NCBI RefSeq assembly: GCF_022829385.1
Contig: NZ_JAKSXX010000120.1
Span: 1 to 36,232, forward strand
Direction: 5' to 3'
DNA from: Methylobacterium sp. J-070
Lineage (GTDB): Bacteria; Pseudomonadota; Alphaproteobacteria; Rhizobiales; Beijerinckiaceae
Length of the DNA stretch: 36,232 bases
Shown here: positions 1 through 8,211 of the stretch, one piece after another
How the letters are laid out: every line of letters begins with the position of its first letter
Numbering within the stretch: the first letter of the stretch is position 1
Notes under the pieces: generated by a model
What the model saw: only the letters and a program-made list of their open reading frames with translations
What the model was told of the DNA's origin: nothing
The model's database searches: none
Made by a program: the position numbers and the translations under genes

Positions 1-18
1 CGTCTGGAGGAAAACGCC

Positions 19-234
19 ATGTCGTTGAAGACACTTGCCCTCGCTGCTGCGTTCACGCTCGCAGTCACGGGAGTGGCTCTCGCGCAGATGCCCGCTGGCG
101 GAGGCAGCGCACAGAGCAACATGAACAACCCGGGCAGCGTGTAGAGCCCGTCGCAGAAGCGTATGGGCGGCCAGCGAGGCATGATGCGCATGAAGCATCA
201 CCGCCGCCACCATATGCGTCGTTCGCGCATGTGA
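19..234 (+). pseudogene. Small secreted His/Met-rich protein interrupted by an in-frame TAG
   Basis: An ATG with a good ribosome binding site (GGAGG, 8 nt upstream) opens a 41-codon frame. It starts with a Sec-type signal peptide (short Lys-containing N-terminus, hydrophobic stretch rich in Ala, Leu and Val, then a likely cut after ALA-Q). The frame stops at TAG (142-144), but the same frame then continues 29 codons to TGA at 232-234. The continuation is rich in Met, His and Arg (RMKHHRRHHMRRSRM-like), typical of small periplasmic basic proteins. The amber codon most simply reads as a former CAG. The short 41-aa product could still be exported. A strong hairpin follows directly. No known function; family not identified. 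Confidence 0.5.
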
Positions 235-243
235 CCGAGACCT

Positions 244-269
244 GCCCCGCGGGTTTGATACCGCGGGGC
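244..269. terminator. Strong GC hairpin between convergent genes
   Basis: Perfect 9-bp inverted repeat GCCCCGCGG / CCGCGGGGC with an 8-nt loop. It lies 10 bp after the small secreted gene and about 55 bp beyond the end of the convergent manganese catalase gene. There is no clear T-run on either side, so it is terminator-like rather than a textbook intrinsic terminator. Confidence 0.5.
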
Positions 270-324
270 TCCTCTACGGCCAGCCTTCTATCGGGTCAGC
301 TGATACCGCTGGCCCTTAAATGGT

Positions 325-1239
325 TTAGCGGCTCTTCTTGTAGAGCTTGCTGGCGATCTCGAAGATTTCTTCCGGCGCATAGTCGGGAGCGAAGGCGCCG
401 TAGTTACCGTCGAGTTCCGGGATCTTGCCACCTTCAGGTGCCCCGTCCACGACTTCCAGGTTGCCCGGCGGATCACCTGGCAAGGCGACCTCATCGTTCG
501 ACCAGACGCCAGCCGCCTCTTGGTAGTCCGCCTCGCTGAACGTGTAGAGTCGCCGGTGCTTGCCCTCGTCGAGGTATTTCTGACACTCCGGGATACGCGA
601 CAGGTCGATGTTGGGCGTCGGTAGCATCTGTTCGATGGCCACGCCGGTAAGCTTCTTCAGCGCCAGGGCATAGGCGTGTGCGTGCAGCGAGCCGCGCACC
701 AGCAGGTAGCCGCAGACCTCGCGCCCCGTCGGCTCGATCATGGTCTCGTAGACCCGCAGCTTGTGAATGCGTGCGCCGCACTCCAGGTGGAAGTTGTGCA
801 GCAGGTCGATGATCAGGTTGCCAGTCGTGGTGACCATGTCGACGTTCCACGACTGGGCGTTCGAGTTCACCGGCGTCGCGCCGCCGCCGTTGGCCAGGAA
901 GCTGCCGGCGAGCCGGATATCCTGCATCTCGGCAAACGGCGCCTTGGAGATGTCGACGTCCGTCTTCGGGTTGCCCGGGCCGTTGTTGAGCAGGGCGATC
1001 CCGGTCGAAACCAGCTCGACGTGTCCGATCTCCTCGGCGAAGATGCTCGACACCAGGCTGTAGAACGGCCGGAGCTTCTCCTTGTTGCGGAAGTTGAAAC
1101 TCTGGAACATGTAGTTCCCGAGGGTCGACATCTCGCCGTACTTACCACCGAGCAGTTCCTGCAGGGCGGCTGCCGCGTTGGGCTCGGGCTTCTTCGGCTC
1201 CGGCAGTTCCGTGAGGAGGCGGTCGATCTTCATGAACAT
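325..1239 (-). CDS. Manganese catalase family protein
   Basis: A non-haem di-manganese catalase of 304 aa, disproportionating hydrogen peroxide to water and oxygen. The four-helix-bundle metal ligands are present with the spacing of the Lactobacillus plantarum enzyme (E35, E66, H69, E148, H181): here E36 in KYGEMST, E70 and H73 in FAEEIGHVE, E153 in HLECGAR, and H186 in GSLHAHA. The spacing E153 to H186 is 33 residues in both. A family-typical C-terminal tail follows (positions 240-304). The start at 1239 is preceded by GGAG about 9 nt upstream; the internal Met at 1233 is an alternative. No signal peptide, so cytoplasmic. It stands alone with no operon partner and looks intact. Confidence 0.93.
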   Translation of the reverse strand: MFMKIDRLLTELPEPKKPEPNAAAALQELLGGKYGEMSTLGNYMFQSFNFRNKEKLRPFYSLVSSIFAEEIGHVELVSTGIALLNNGPGNPKTDVDISKAPFAEMQDIRLAGSFLANGGGATPVNSNAQSWNVDMVTTTGNLIIDLLHNFHLECGARIHKLRVYETMIEPTGREVCGYLLVRGSLHAHAYALALKKLTGVAIEQMLPTPNIDLSRIPECQKYLDEGKHRRLYTFSEADYQEAAGVWSNDEVALPGDPPGNLEVVDGAPEGGKIPELDGNYGAFAPDYAPEEIFEIASKLYKKSR

Positions 1240-1389
1240 GCGGGTAGCTCCGTCCGCGCGAGGTGCGCCGTAGGGCTACCCTCCGCGGATGGGATCGTTC
1301 CTCCGCACTTTGCGGAGCCGCCTGGTGGGGATGGTCAAGCCGTCTACCTGGCGGCCCTGACCTACACGGGAACGTGGCTGAGCCGGTAG

Positions 1390-1560
1390 CTGACTAGTAG
1401 ACAGCTCGTCTCGATATCCGCCGCCAGCCAGGAGCTGCTGATAAAGACTGCGAACGAAGCCGGCTACCTGCATACCCGGATAGAGTCGGTTCAAGCCAAG
1501 CGCGATGCTTGGCGGAAGGAAGCTCAGGAACTTTCTGGACGCAGCCTTCGGACGGAGTGA
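1390..1560 (+). other. Cryptic protein-like frame without a standard start
   Basis: After a TAG at 1387-1389 the frame runs 56 codons to TGA (1558-1560) with no ATG, GTG or TTG. The translation looks like a real helical protein end (for example LVSISAASQELL and RIESVQAKRDAWRKEAQEL, a charged amphipathic helix). It may be a small gene that lost its start codon, or one using CTG. The rest of 1240-1871 holds nothing I recognise; 1600-1640 is unusually AT-rich for the region. Confidence 0.25.
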
Positions 1561-1871
1561 CTGCTCCGACGCCACCTGCGTGGTCTCGAGCGCGAATGCA
1601 ACTTATACGAGATTGTTTGTTAAGTTTTATCACGTTAGAATTGTACGCCGGGGCAGCGATGACGCCGCGGTCTCGTAGCCCTCCAGGGCGTTTCCTCCCA
1701 GGACTTCGGGCCGCTCCTTCGGGGGCAGCCCTCTTTCTGTCAGAGGTGATGTGCCTCGACACCCGCCCTACCGATCTCCCTCTGGAGCCCATGCCCGGGC
1801 AGCACGGCCAGGCCGACGATCCGCAGGGGCTGGCGGCGGTCCGCAAGCGGGACTGAACCATCCGCGCCCGC
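1561..1871. other. Intergenic stretch, no gene recognised
   Basis: About 310 bp. The first part (1595-1645) is AT-rich and could be a promoter for the hypothetical gene that starts near 1872; the remainder has open frames on both strands but none looks protein-like. Confidence 0.4.
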
Positions 1872-2327
1872 TTGGACTGTGATGACGCTCAATGCTCGGC
1901 CGCCGCTGAACTGCCGCAGGGCCGGGTGTTCAGCTCGGGGCGAGCCTACGTGCCGTTCGTCGCCAAGGAGGTCTACGAGCGCTTACAAGCCCTCGCTGGC
2001 GGACCTATGGATGCTAACGCGACCACCATCAGATTGGCCGCTCAAAGCCCTGGGAAGCCCGCTGACGGCAACGACCGCTGCTTCGGCGGATCAGGCCCGG
2101 CCGATCCCCGCTACCCGCGTAGCTGGGCCGGCATCGCGATCGGCAGCTTGGTGCTGATCACCGAGGGCGAGGAGGACGGCTGGTACGAGGCCGTCGTCGT
2201 CGCCTCTAAGCCCGGCGGCGAGTTTACACTGCAGTGGCGCGACTGGCCGGACCTGCCGATGCTGTTGCGCCGGCGCGATGAAATGGCGCTGCTACACCCG
2301 AACGCTGCCGCAGCGGCTGAAGCCTGA
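1872..2327 (+). CDS. Conserved hypothetical protein (Methylobacterium-type small basic-loop protein)
   Basis: 151 aa from a TTG start; an internal ATG at 2007 would give 106 aa. The C-terminal 70 residues carry a pattern I associate with a recurring Methylobacterium hypothetical family: PADPRYPRSW, then IAIGSLVLITE, EDGWYEAVVV, TLQWRDWPDLP and a closing RRDEMALLHP. The alternating Val/Trp/Tyr-rich segments suggest a small beta-barrel (SH3- or Tudor-like) fold, but that is inference. The first 45 residues (AYVPFVAKEVYERLQAL) look like a helical N-terminal part, favouring the longer form. No ribosome binding site clearly decides the start. Function unknown. Confidence 0.6.
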   Translation: MDCDDAQCSAAAELPQGRVFSSGRAYVPFVAKEVYERLQALAGGPMDANATTIRLAAQSPGKPADGNDRCFGGSGPADPRYPRSWAGIAIGSLVLITEGEEDGWYEAVVVASKPGGEFTLQWRDWPDLPMLLRRRDEMALLHPNAAAAAEA

Positions 2328-2674
2328 CCGCGGGCAAGAGATACAGTCGGACGGCGGCTCGATTTGTGTTGCCGGCCGACGACCTACTGGGGCACGAAAC
2401 GCCATGTCCGAAATGCGCCCATTGTCGCCGGTCAACGTCGCTCCGAGAGATCCCGGAAGACGTCAAGCTCTGCCGACGCTCCGTTGGTCCCGGGAGGACC
2501 AGTAGGTGCGGGCATCGCTCGCCTTCCGCAACAACCAGCCGGATATCAACGACTTGCGAATGACACTTCGCACTCTGCGGCGGGTCGAACGCGCTGGGCG
2601 CCGCGAAATTACCAGACCCGCGCCCGACCTCGTCTGGCAGTTTGCCCGAAGACATTGCACACATGGATTCCGAC
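2328..2674. other. Intergenic stretch with a possible zinc-finger gene remnant
   Basis: A plus-strand frame near 2366-2500 contains PCPKCAHCRR followed by SLREIPEDVKLC, reminiscent of a short Cys-rich zinc-ribbon protein, but the pairs of cysteines are incomplete and the frame degenerates. I treat it as a remnant at best. The rest shows nothing. Confidence 0.25.
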
Positions 2675-3391
2675 TCAGCGCGTCGGTGCGGTCCAGATGC
2701 CGAGTTCCGACGTGTCGATGGCGCGTGGCTTCAAACTCTCGGTGCGAAAGGTGTCTTCGATCGACTGTTGCTCGGAGAGCGCGTCGCGCGTGATCGACTC
2801 GACCTTTTAGCTGCGACGCGCGTTTGCCTGTTCTATGATGTCGGTTTCAATCTTCCAAAGCGGCGCAAGCCGCCTTGCCGCCTCGGCCGGGTTAGCCTTC
2901 ACCCAGGTGTCCGCTTCGGAGAGCTTGTCGAACAGTACGCCTAGCACCGACCCGTTGTCGGCCACGTAGCTGTCGGAAGCGAGGTAGTAGCGCTTGTGGA
3001 GCGACAGGCCTTGGCCGTCCCGCACCACGCGGGACTGCGACTGACGTTGTGCCGCGCTGAGGAACGGGTCCCAGGCGACTCAAGCCTCCACGCCGCCGCT
3101 CACCAGGGCCGCGCGCCCATCGGCAGGAGTCAGATAGGCGGGTTGGATGTCGCGAAAGGCGAGGTTGACCTCCTTGAGCGCTGCCAAGAGCAGGAAATGG
3201 CTGCCAGCTCCCTTCGTGACCGCAACCCGGCGGCCCTTCAGGTCGGCCACAGTCCTTACGGCAGAGTCTTTCGGCACGAGGATCGCCTTCGCCGTCGGCG
3301 AGGGTGCCTCCTGCGCCAGGTAGCTGACCCGCGCCCCTGCCGTCTGCGCGAAGACCGGCACCGTATCGGCGACGTCGGCTGACACGTCGAG
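2675..3391 (-). pseudogene. Aliphatic sulfonate-type ABC substrate-binding protein, 5'-truncated with two internal stops
   Basis: One minus-strand frame gives most of an SsuA-like periplasmic binding protein. It begins at about DVSADVADTVPVFAQTAG, continues through DLKGRRVAVTKGAGSHFLL and YLTPADGRAALVSGGVEA, and then hits TGA at 3080-3082 where the family has Trp (a TGG to TGA change fits). The same frame resumes as WDPFLSAAQRQ and SLHKRYYLASDSYVADN, and hits TAA at 2807-2809. It then continues as EQQSIEDTF and the family's C-terminal ELGIWTAP to a final TGA at 2675. Compared with about 320 aa in the family, roughly the first 75 residues and the signal peptide are missing. The 5' end abuts an oppositely oriented permease fragment. 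It cannot make a working protein. Confidence 0.85.
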
Positions 3392-3724
3392 ACCCTGCGC
3401 ATGGTGGGCCGGAACTACGGACTGACTGGGCTGGCCTACGTCTGGCAGATCCTGATCCCGGCGGCGCTGCCGGCGATCCTGTCGGGCCTCAAGATCGGCT
3501 GGGCCTTCGCGTGCCGCACCCTGATCGCCGCCGAGCTCGTGTTCGGCGCGGCCTCCGGCAAGGGCGGCCTCGGGTGGTACATCTACCAGAACCGCAATGA
3601 GCTCTACACGGACCGGGTCTTCGCCGGCCTGCTCGTCATCATCTTGATCGGTCTCTTCGTCGAAAACATCGTTTTTGCCACCCTGGAGCGGGTGACGGTG
3701 CGTCGCTGGGGCGTCGTCCGCTGA
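3386..3724 (+). pseudogene. C-terminal fragment of an SsuC/TauC-type ABC permease
   Basis: The frame reads VETLRMVGRNYGLTG and then the inner-membrane permease C-terminus: ILIPAALPAILSGLKIGWAF (the EAA-type loop facing the ATPase), LIAAELVFGAASGKGGLGW, and a last membrane helix VFAGLLVIILIGLFVENIVF, ending TLERVTVRRWGVVR. About 110 of the usual 260-280 residues remain. A TGA lies in frame just upstream at 3380, and homology starts at about 3386, exactly where the minus-strand binding-protein remnant ends. Both ends meet tail-less, so a deletion/inversion joined them. The family is sulfonate/nitrate/taurine uptake. An internal ATG at 3401 could allow a short membrane peptide, but it would be non-functional. 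Confidence 0.8.
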
Positions 3725-3742
3725 AGGTACTTCCGCGGCCAG

Positions 3743-4130
3743 TCAAGCCGCACCCAGATGTGGCAGGCTAGCCCTCAGGCCCCCGCTTCCAAAGACATCG
3801 ACGATGCTGCCCTGCTCGACGATCCGGCCATCCTAGAACTCGAGCACTCGATCGGCGATGTGCTGAACCACGCCCCAGTCGCAAGAGATGGACAGCAGGG
3901 TGGTGCCGAGCAGGCCCTGGAGGTCGGCCAGCAGATCCAGGATCTGTGCCTGGATGCCGATGTCCAGGGCCGACACTGGCTCGTCGCAGACGATCAGAGC
4001 GGGCTCGGCGGCCAGAGCCCGGGCGATGGCCACGTGCTGGCGCTAACCCCCGGACAGGGTGCTGGGATGCCACCCCCGAGGCCGACTTGATTGAGGAGCG
4101 CGCACTTCAGCCCGCCGGTGAGGTCTCGCC
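3743..4130 (-). pseudogene. ABC transporter ATPase remnant (peptide-transporter type), frameshifted, two stops
   Basis: Minus-strand C-terminal half of a DppD/DppF-type ATPase. An upstream piece reads CALLNQVGL in one frame. The next part is in another frame: the ABC signature is LSGG followed by TAG then [11 protein letters not shown], so the invariant Gln of LSGGQRQ has become amber. Next come Walker B ([13 protein letters not shown]) and the H-loop region, where [11 protein letters not shown] shows Cys in place of the H-loop His. A second TAG follows DRVLEF, after which DGRIVEQGSIVDVF continues in frame. The Walker A half is absent. One frameshift, two nonsense codons and a lost key His make this clearly dead. 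Confidence 0.82.
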
Positions 4131-4341
4131 TCGCGTTCTTAACATCGGCAAATGGAAAGAAATGATCAACGCCAAATTCGCCGATCTATAGTTAGCGAAC
4201 CCCTCGCGAGTCATATTTTAAGAATAATTTTCCCTCGACAATCCAACGATCGAAGACCAACATTCTTCTACAGAATAAAACGATCGACAGCTCTGAAGGT
4301 AGCGATGAGTTTTCGCTGCATGATTTGCTGCGCCGCGATTC
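4131..4341 (+). promoter_or_regulatory. AT-rich upstream region of the organosulfur operon with a LysR-like box
   Basis: Noticeably AT-richer than its surroundings (4195-4290). It contains ATTCT-N5-AGAAT (4262-4276), an interrupted palindrome that also fits the LysR-type T-N11-A rule (T4263, A4275). The 9-mer AACGATCGA flanks it on both sides as direct repeats (4245-4253 and 4279-4287, 34 bp apart, about three helical turns). No sigma-70 elements stand out. The arrangement fits an activator-controlled promoter for the downstream operon, for example by a CysB/Cbl-like LysR protein not encoded next door. This is a prediction. Confidence 0.45.
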
Positions 4342-5577
4342 ATGCAGCAGATGACCACATTGCAATCACAGTCCGAGCGACCGCTCTCCCCAGATGCAGA
4401 AAATGATCGGCTTTCTGTCCTGAAGCAGGTATTCCTCGAGGTCGGACAACATGCATCCCTGAGGGAGCTGGAGCGCACTCATCCACTTGAGCAGCTCGAT
4501 CTGCTGCGGACGGTGCGCTTCGGAGCACTACGAATAGGACGCGAAGACGGAGGGCAAAGCGCGACTTTCCGTGACCTGCTGGGATCGGTCATCGCTTTGG
4601 GCGACGCCGACCCGAACGTGGCTCACATATTCCGGAACCACTTCACTTTTGTCGAGCGTTTCGCACGCCGGCCATGCACTGATCAGGAACGCCAATGGCA
4701 GCGCTTAGTCGTCGACGGCGCGGTGGTCGGACTGGCCAACACAGAACTCGACAGTGCCACCATCGGCGGTGCTCCGATGTCCACGAAATTGACCCGTGAC
4801 GGCATTGCCTACCGGTTGAATGGGCGCAAGTACTATAGCACGGGTACGCTCTACGCAGATCTTGTCCAGGTGAGAGCGTCGACGCCCGACGGCAGCCTCG
4901 CCTCCGCCATCATCCCAACCGACCGAACCGGCGTCGAACGGCTCGACGATTGGGACGGCACCGGGCAGCGCCTAACAGGTAGCGGCACCACGATCCTGAC
5001 CGACGTGCGGGTGGAAGCCGACGAGGTCGTCATCGATGGTGCCGGTTCCGGGTTCGGCGTCGCCTATTCCGCCACACTTCCGCAACTGTACCTGACCGCC
5101 ATCGAAGCCGGCATCTTGCGCAGCATCCTGCGGGACGCTATTGCGCTGGTCTCCGGCCGTACCCGCCCGTTCTACTATTCCCCGGACAAGCCGCCGGACG
5201 ACGCGCTTCTGCAGAACGCGATAGGGGAGCTGGCCAGCTCGGCGTTCGCCGCGGAGGCGATCGTCCTCGCCGCCGCGGATGTCCTGGACCGCGTCGATGC
5301 CGTCAGAGCTGTCGGTGACGACGAAGGCGATCTGGCCGAGCGCGCTTCTCTTGCGGCCGCCCAGGCCAAGGTCGTGATCGACGACCTCGCGCTGCGCGCC
5401 GGTTCGCGGCTCTTCGACGTCGGGGGCGCCTCTGCGACCCAGAGAACGAAGAACCTCGACCGGCACTGGCGCAACGTCCGCACGCTCGCATCCCACAACC
5501 CGAAGGCGCTCAAGGCCCGCGTGATCGGAGACCATCTGGTCAATGGCATCGCATTGCCGCGCTCCGGCTTCTTCTAA
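4342..5577 (+). CDS. DszC/SfnB-like flavin-dependent monooxygenase (acyl-CoA dehydrogenase fold)
   Basis: 411 aa, close to the length of dibenzothiophene monooxygenase DszC (about 417). It has the N-terminal helical domain (1-115), a middle beta-domain (VVGLANTELDSATIGGAPM, then LNGRKYYSTGTLYADLVQV) and a C-terminal helical domain. The family's C-terminal signature is present: LFDVGGASATQRTKNLDRHWRN followed by RTLASHNP with His385, matching the catalytic-His region of DszC/SfnB. True acyl-CoA dehydrogenases carry a catalytic Glu instead. Such enzymes use reduced flavin from a partner reductase to oxygenate sulfur or nitrogen atoms. It is first in an operon with a transporter, an LLM monooxygenase and a rhodanese, which argues for sulfur chemistry. 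The start (ATG 4342 or 4351) lacks a clear ribosome binding site. Substrate unknown. Confidence 0.85.
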   Translation: MQQMTTLQSQSERPLSPDAENDRLSVLKQVFLEVGQHASLRELERTHPLEQLDLLRTVRFGALRIGREDGGQSATFRDLLGSVIALGDADPNVAHIFRNHFTFVERFARRPCTDQERQWQRLVVDGAVVGLANTELDSATIGGAPMSTKLTRDGIAYRLNGRKYYSTGTLYADLVQVRASTPDGSLASAIIPTDRTGVERLDDWDGTGQRLTGSGTTILTDVRVEADEVVIDGAGSGFGVAYSATLPQLYLTAIEAGILRSILRDAIALVSGRTRPFYYSPDKPPDDALLQNAIGELASSAFAAEAIVLAAADVLDRVDAVRAVGDDEGDLAERASLAAAQAKVVIDDLALRAGSRLFDVGGASATQRTKNLDRHWRNVRTLASHNPKALKARVIGDHLVNGIALPRSGFF

Positions 5578-5587
5578 GAGGCACGCG

Positions 5588-7204
5588 ATGCATCGTCCTT
5601 TCGTATGGCTTCCGACCAGGCGCTCGCTCTTGGCCGCCGGAACCGCGGGATTGGCCGCGGCCGGTCTGTCCCGAGGCGCGCACGCAGGCGACGTCGCGAA
5701 GCCCGGCGGCACGCTTGTCGTCGTGCTCGATCCGGAGCCGGCGGGTCTGGTCGCCGGCATATCGATCTCGGCACCGGCAGTGGCTGTGTCCTCCAACATC
5801 TTCGACGGGCTTGTCGTTCTCGACGAAACCTTCACCCCTCGTCCGCAACTCGCCGAGAGCTGGGAGACATCGCAGGACGGCCTGTCGATCACCTTTCGCC
5901 TGCGGAAGGACGTTTCGTGGCACGACGGGAAGCCGTTCACGTCGGCCGACGTCCAGTACTCGCTGATCGAGGTCACCAAGAAGACGCACCCGCGCGGCAA
6001 CGCCGTGTTCGCGAACCTCACGGCGGTCGAGACGCCAGATCCGCACACGGCTGTCTTCCGCTTCTCGCGCCCGTCGCCGGTGGTCTGGGCGGCGCTTGAG
6101 GGAACCGAGACCCAGATCCTGCCGCGCCACCTCTACGAAGGCACGAATCCGATCGCCAATCCCTGGACAGCGAAGCCGGTCGGGACGGGCGCGTTCGTCT
6201 TCAAGGAATGGATCCGCGGCGACAGGATCGTGCTCGAGCGCAACCCGAACTACTGGGACAAGGGGTGCCCGCTCCTGGACCGGATCGTCTTCCGCACCAT
6301 CCGGGACGCCGGCTCCCGCACCGCGACCCTGGAGGCCGGCGAGGCGCAGTACGGGGCCATGAACCCGGTGTCCCTCGCCGACACCGAGCGGCTGCGCGGA
6401 TCGGCCGACCTGACCGTCGAGACGCGCGGCTTCGAGGGCTCCGCCCCGATGTACTTCTTCGACTTCAACATGCGCCGGAAGCCGTTCGACGACATCCGGG
6501 TACGGCAGGCGTTCGCGCACGCCCTCGACCGCACGGCGCTCGCCCGGACGATCTGGTACGGGCTGGCCGAGCCGGCGACCGGCCCGATCCCGAGTTACCA
6601 GAAGGCCTTCTACAACCCCGATACGCCACAGTACGCGTTCGACCCGAAGAAGGCCGAGGCTCTTCTCGACGAGGCCGGCCTCAAACGTGGACCGGGCGGC
6701 GTGCGTCTGCGCATCGATCATGTGCCGTGCGCCTACGGCGACGACTACATACGGGCCGCGGAATTCTACCGGCAGGCGCTCAAACGGATCGGCGTCGAGT
6801 TGCGGGTCAGGACCTTCGACCTGCCCACCTACCTTCGCGTGATCTTCACCGACTACGACTTCGACACGCACTCCGCCTGGTACTCAGCCTACCCGGATCC
6901 GCAGATCGGCGTGCAGCGGCGGTACTGGAGCCAAGCGATCAAGAAGGGCACGCCCTCGTCCAACGCCTCCCAGGTCGCCGATCCCGATCTCGACCAGGTG
7001 ATCGAGGCGATCCAGGTCGCGGGCGACCCGGCGGAGCGGCACGCGCTCATCCGCCGCTTCCAGTCCGTCGCGCAGGAGAAGCTGCCGTCCATCAACCTGC
7101 TCGAACTCAAGTTCTTCCGCGTGTACGCGAAGAACCTCGACGGCATCAGCTTCGCGCCGTTCGGCGGCTACCAGTCGTTCAAGACCGTCTCGACGAGCGT
7201 CTGA
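5588..7204 (+). CDS. Tat-exported ABC substrate-binding protein, peptide/opine type (SBP_bac_5)
   Basis: 538 aa, the normal size for the DppA/OppA family. The N-terminus has a twin-arginine signal (RRSLLAAG at residues 11-18, hydrophobic stretch, AHA cleavage site near residue 33). Family landmarks follow: NIFDGLVVLDE, LAESWETSQDGLSITFRLR, VSWHDGKPFTSADV, PVGTGAFVFKEW, ERNPNYWD and VRQAFAHALDRTAL. The start is set by AGAGG 6 nt upstream and sits 10 bp after the monooxygenase stop, so the genes are probably co-transcribed. Ligands of this fold include peptides, nickel-metallophores, glutathione, opines and modified amino acids. With the neighbouring oxygenases, a sulfur-containing peptide-like or thioether compound is the best guess. 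Confidence 0.93.
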   Translation: MHRPFVWLPTRRSLLAAGTAGLAAAGLSRGAHAGDVAKPGGTLVVVLDPEPAGLVAGISISAPAVAVSSNIFDGLVVLDETFTPRPQLAESWETSQDGLSITFRLRKDVSWHDGKPFTSADVQYSLIEVTKKTHPRGNAVFANLTAVETPDPHTAVFRFSRPSPVVWAALEGTETQILPRHLYEGTNPIANPWTAKPVGTGAFVFKEWIRGDRIVLERNPNYWDKGCPLLDRIVFRTIRDAGSRTATLEAGEAQYGAMNPVSLADTERLRGSADLTVETRGFEGSAPMYFFDFNMRRKPFDDIRVRQAFAHALDRTALARTIWYGLAEPATGPIPSYQKAFYNPDTPQYAFDPKKAEALLDEAGLKRGPGGVRLRIDHVPCAYGDDYIRAAEFYRQALKRIGVELRVRTFDLPTYLRVIFTDYDFDTHSAWYSAYPDPQIGVQRRYWSQAIKKGTPSSNASQVADPDLDQVIEAIQVAGDPAERHALIRRFQSVAQEKLPSINLLELKFFRVYAKNLDGISFAPFGGYQSFKTVSTSV

Positions 7205-7206
7205 CC

Positions 7207-8211
7207 GTGTCGAAGCCGCCTCCCGTCGCCGGCACGAGCCGCGCCCTCCGCTACCTTGGCCTGCGGTGCCTGCAGGCAGTACCGACGGTGATCGCGATCG
7301 CCGTCCTCAACTTCTTCTTCCTCCGCTTGGCCCCGGGCGATCTCGTGGACACGATGGCGGGCGAGGCCGGTGCCGCGACGCCGGAATACATGGCGATGCT
7401 GCGCCAGCTCTACGGCCTCGATCAGCCGGTCTGGACGCAGTTCCTCCACTACCTGTCGCGGCTCGCACATCTGGATCTGGGCTACTCCTTCCGGAACTCG
7501 ACGACCGTTCTAGACCTCATCCTCTCGCGCCTACCGAACACGGCGCTGCTGATGCTCTCGAGCCTCGCCGTGGCCCTCGTCGGGGGCGTGGCGCTCGGCA
7601 CGATCGGCGCACGGTGGCGCGGCCGCTGGCCGGACGCCCTGATCTCCGCGATCTCGACGGTCGGCTTCGCGACGCCGCTGTTCTGGATCGGCCTGATGCT
7701 GATCGTCCTGTTCTCGGTCCATCTCCGCTGGCTTCCGGCCGGCGGCATGACCGACGTCGAGGCGGGCCGGACCGGGCTGCCGTATCTGCTCGACGTCGCG
7801 CGGCATCTGGTGCTGCCGGTCTTCAGCCTCGCGGTCTTCTACGTCGCGATCTACGCGCGAATGACCCGCTCGGCGGTGCTGGAGGTGCGCGATCTCGACT
7901 TCGTCCGGACCGCACGCGCGAAGGGGCTGGCTCCCCGCAAGGTCATGGCGCGTCACGTCCTGCGGAACGCGCTCCTGCCGATCGTGACGATGACCGGGCT
8001 CCAGTTCGGCACGCTCCTGTCCGGATCGGTGGTGATCGAGACCGTGTTCGCATGGCCCGGGATGGGGCGGCTCGCCTTCGACGCCGTATTTCAAAGGGAC
8101 CTCAACCTGCTCCTGGGCGTGCTGCTGTTCTCGTCCTGCCTCGTCGTCGTCTCCAATCTCTGCACCGACCTGCTGTACTCGGTGCTCGATCCGAGGATCG
8201 AGGTCCGATGA
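7207..8211 (+). CDS. ABC transporter permease, DppB type
   Basis: 334 aa inner-membrane permease starting at GTG 7207, two bases after the binding-protein stop. The N-terminal membrane helix and conserved FFFLRLAPGDLVD motif are followed by the periplasmic YGLDQPVWTQFLHYL segment, and about six membrane helices follow. The EAA loop that docks with the ATPase reads DLDFVRTARAKGLAPRKV, and the C-terminal VFAWPGMGRLAFDAV is diagnostic of DppB/OppB/NikB. It overlaps the next permease gene by ATGA, so the two are translationally coupled and should form a heterodimer. Confidence 0.94.
   Translation: MSKPPPVAGTSRALRYLGLRCLQAVPTVIAIAVLNFFFLRLAPGDLVDTMAGEAGAATPEYMAMLRQLYGLDQPVWTQFLHYLSRLAHLDLGYSFRNSTTVLDLILSRLPNTALLMLSSLAVALVGGVALGTIGARWRGRWPDALISAISTVGFATPLFWIGLMLIVLFSVHLRWLPAGGMTDVEAGRTGLPYLLDVARHLVLPVFSLAVFYVAIYARMTRSAVLEVRDLDFVRTARAKGLAPRKVMARHVLRNALLPIVTMTGLQFGTLLSGSVVIETVFAWPGMGRLAFDAVFQRDLNLLLGVLLFSSCLVVVSNLCTDLLYSVLDPRIEVR

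Noticed and set aside
5543..5587. Earlier start for the peptide-type binding protein
   Set aside because: ATG 5588 has AGAGG at the right distance and begins the twin-arginine signal; the extension overlaps the previous gene and has no signal character.
6208..7206. Upstream extension of the DppB-type permease into the binding-protein gene
   Set aside because: The extension is a shifted reading of the binding-protein gene; GTG at 7207 gives the normal permease N-terminus.
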